Assembly (NCBI GenBank): GCA_018056215.1
Contig: JAGPGB010000037.1
Coordinates: 1 to 8,527, forward strand
Length of the DNA stretch: 8,527 nt
Reading direction: 5' to 3'
Origin: Bacteroidales bacterium
GTDB taxonomy: Bacteria > Bacteroidota > Bacteroidia > Bacteroidales > DTU049
Under the pieces are notes generated by a model. The model searched no databases, was not told the DNA's origin, and saw nothing but the letters and a program-made list of their open reading frames with translations. Shown piece after piece: positions 7,051 through 8,527 of this stretch; the first letter of the stretch is position 1; each line of letters starts with the position of its first letter. A program made the translations under genes and the position numbers.

Positions 7051-8527
7051 ATGAAAAGAATTTTAATTTTTGGATTAATAATCCTAGGAATTTTAGTTAA
7101 TATTTCTGCACAGGATAAAATTATCGCTCCTACACCTTTGTTACCTGCTAATAGTTCATCCAATTTGAATGTTAAATTCAATATAGATTGGACTAGTGTG
7201 AGTGGCGCTGTATCATATGAGCTGCAACTAGATACAAATTCTGCTTTTACTGCTCCAGTTACTATTCAGACTATGTATTCTGCTTATACTATAAATAATT
7301 TAATGTATGGTACTACTTATTATTGGAGAGTGAGAGCTAAAAATGCTACTAATCAATTTTCAGCTTGGAGTGATGTGTGGAATTTCACTACTAAAGGATT
7401 AGTTTCATTACGCAAACCATTAGATAGTGCTAATCATGTTCCTTTGAAATTGGCAATTAAATGGGATACTATTAGTGGATCCATGTATAGGATTCAGGTA
7501 GATACAACTGCAAATTTCAATAGTACAATGTTGAGTGAATTCTCTGCAATTACTGCTGATTCTGTATCGTTAAATAGATTATTATATAATCAAAAATATT
7601 TCTGGAGAGTAATGGCATATCATCAAAATGATAGTGCAGATTGGTCTCTTACTAGATTGTTTACTACTAAATCCAATTTAGATATTACACCTAAATTTCC
7701 ATTAGATGATTATACAGATTTCATACCCGGTGATGTTATAAAAGCCTATGCTATTTGGGGTAGTAATGGTGGTGAATTATTATTATCAGAAGATAGCAGT
7801 TTTGACGTTCAATTCTACTATGCATTTGATAGTACTGACATTATTATCACTAAAATTCAGAATACCCCACCTAAATATGACACAACGGTAAATGTCACTA
7901 CTGGATATTTGAAATTCAACCAAAATTGTTATTGGAAAATGAGATTTTTCCATAGTTCAGATACTTCAGAGTGGAGTCCAGTATATAAATTTAAAACTTT
8001 AGATAAAGTCAAATTATTAACGCCTATAGATAATGCTACTGATGTAAATCCTTTAACTGGTTCATTACAATGGTCTTCTATTTATGCTGCTGATGAATAT
8101 GTGATTTATTATGATACTTTAAGTGATCTATCTACTGCAAAATCTGTATCTGTTGATCCTGCTGATACTTTATATAATAAAGGTGATAAAATAGTTTATA
8201 ATTTGCAAAATTTAAATTTATCTTATAGTAAAACATATTATTGGCAAATAAAAGCAAAACATGTAAGAGATGAAGCAACTTCTGATATTAGAACTTTTAC
8301 TACTATGCATGATAATGGAGTAGCTGATTATAATGGTTACAGTTTTGCTATTTTACCTAATCCAGCTAGTGATTTTGTAAAAATTAATTTTAATAAAGAA
8401 CAAACAGGCATGATTTCTATTAAAAATATATTAGGACAAGATGTTTACAAAGAAAAAATTAATAAAACTCTAAATGCTAATATTCCTGTTTATAACTTGG
8501 ATAATGGTATATATATCATAGAATTTA
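7051..8527 (+). CDS. Secreted Fn3-repeat protein with type IX sorting domain, 3' end cut by window edge
   Basis: 492 codons are visible with no stop. A signal peptide covers about 1-20 (MKRILIF start, ISA before Gln-21). Four fibronectin type III-like modules follow, at about 26-114, 116-206, 208-317 and 320-418. Each has an early strand Trp (47, 138, 236, 341) and a late aromatic-Trp strand: YYWRV at Trp-92, YFWRV at Trp-185, CYWKM at Trp-295 and YYWQI at Trp-398. Each then ends in F-(T/K)-T. Modules 1, 2 and 4 carry the usual Tyr-x-(I/L/V) strand after the first Trp, while module 3 is divergent. Residues from 431 (SFAILPNPASDFVKI) to the edge are a type A type IX sorting domain reaching NGIYIIEF. 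By comparison with complete domains, only about 10-20 residues should be missing. No catalytic domain is seen, so an adhesive or structural surface role is likely but inferred. The 12-base A/T spacer after the propeller gene leaves no room for a separate promoter, so the two are probably one operon. Confidence 0.87.
   Translation, partial: MKRILIFGLIILGILVNISAQDKIIAPTPLLPANSSSNLNVKFNIDWTSVSGAVSYELQLDTNSAFTAPVTIQTMYSAYTINNLMYGTTYYWRVRAKNATNQFSAWSDVWNFTTKGLVSLRKPLDSANHVPLKLAIKWDTISGSMYRIQVDTTANFNSTMLSEFSAITADSVSLNRLLYNQKYFWRVMAYHQNDSADWSLTRLFTTKSNLDITPKFPLDDYTDFIPGDVIKAYAIWGSNGGELLLSEDSSFDVQFYYAFDSTDIIITKIQNTPPKYDTTVNVTTGYLKFNQNCYWKMRFFHSSDTSEWSPVYKFKTLDKVKLLTPIDNATDVNPLTGSLQWSSIYAADEYVIYYDTLSDLSTAKSVSVDPADTLYNKGDKIVYNLQNLNLSYSKTYYWQIKAKHVRDEATSDIRTFTTMHDNGVADYNGYSFAILPNPASDFVKINFNKEQTGMISIKNILGQDVYKEKINKTLNANIPVYNLDNGIYIIEF

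Noticed and set aside
6945..7181. Minus-strand open frame of 78 codons across the propeller-Fn3 junction
   Set aside because: It is antisense to the sorting domain of the propeller gene and the signal peptide of the next gene, both clearly coding. Its hydrophobic stretch is a by-product of the AT-rich composition.

Overview
The window is AT-rich chromosomal DNA that looks like a Bacteroidota (or close FCB-group) genome. Three observations support this. Two secreted proteins end in the C-terminal sorting domain of the type IX secretion system (the YPNPA / LPNPA type). Gene starts lack Shine-Dalgarno sequences but sit behind TAnnTTTG-like promoter elements. The valyl-tRNA synthetase and lipoyl synthase also read like Bacteroidota versions. 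The genetic code appears standard, with TGA used as a stop. The genus cannot be told from the sequence.

Layout. Positions 1-2569 on the minus strand hold valS, complete at its N-terminus and missing only its last residues at the window edge. An 84-base divergent intergenic region follows, with one TAATTTTG element facing each way. On the plus strand, 2654-3415 encodes a small exported protein, probably an outer-membrane beta-barrel, whose stop overlaps the start of lipA (3412-4257) in an ATGA. A 102-base AT-rich gap with a probable promoter separates this pair from a second plus-strand unit. That unit is an 892-residue secreted beta-propeller protein (4360-7038) followed after 12 bases by a secreted protein with four Fn3-like modules (7051 to beyond 8527). 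Both carry a signal peptide and a type IX sorting domain.

How it fits together. valS (translation) and lipA (lipoate cofactor synthesis) are housekeeping genes. The barrel gene is translationally coupled to lipA, although no shared function is evident. The propeller and Fn3 genes look like one operon producing two surface or secreted proteins through the Sec and type IX pathways. Neither has a recognisable catalytic domain, so adhesion, binding or scaffolding is more likely than a defined enzyme activity. I see no tRNA or rRNA gene, CRISPR array, insertion sequence, prophage or defence system. The least-explained items are the conserved-looking barrel protein coupled to lipA and the paired type IX cargo operon.
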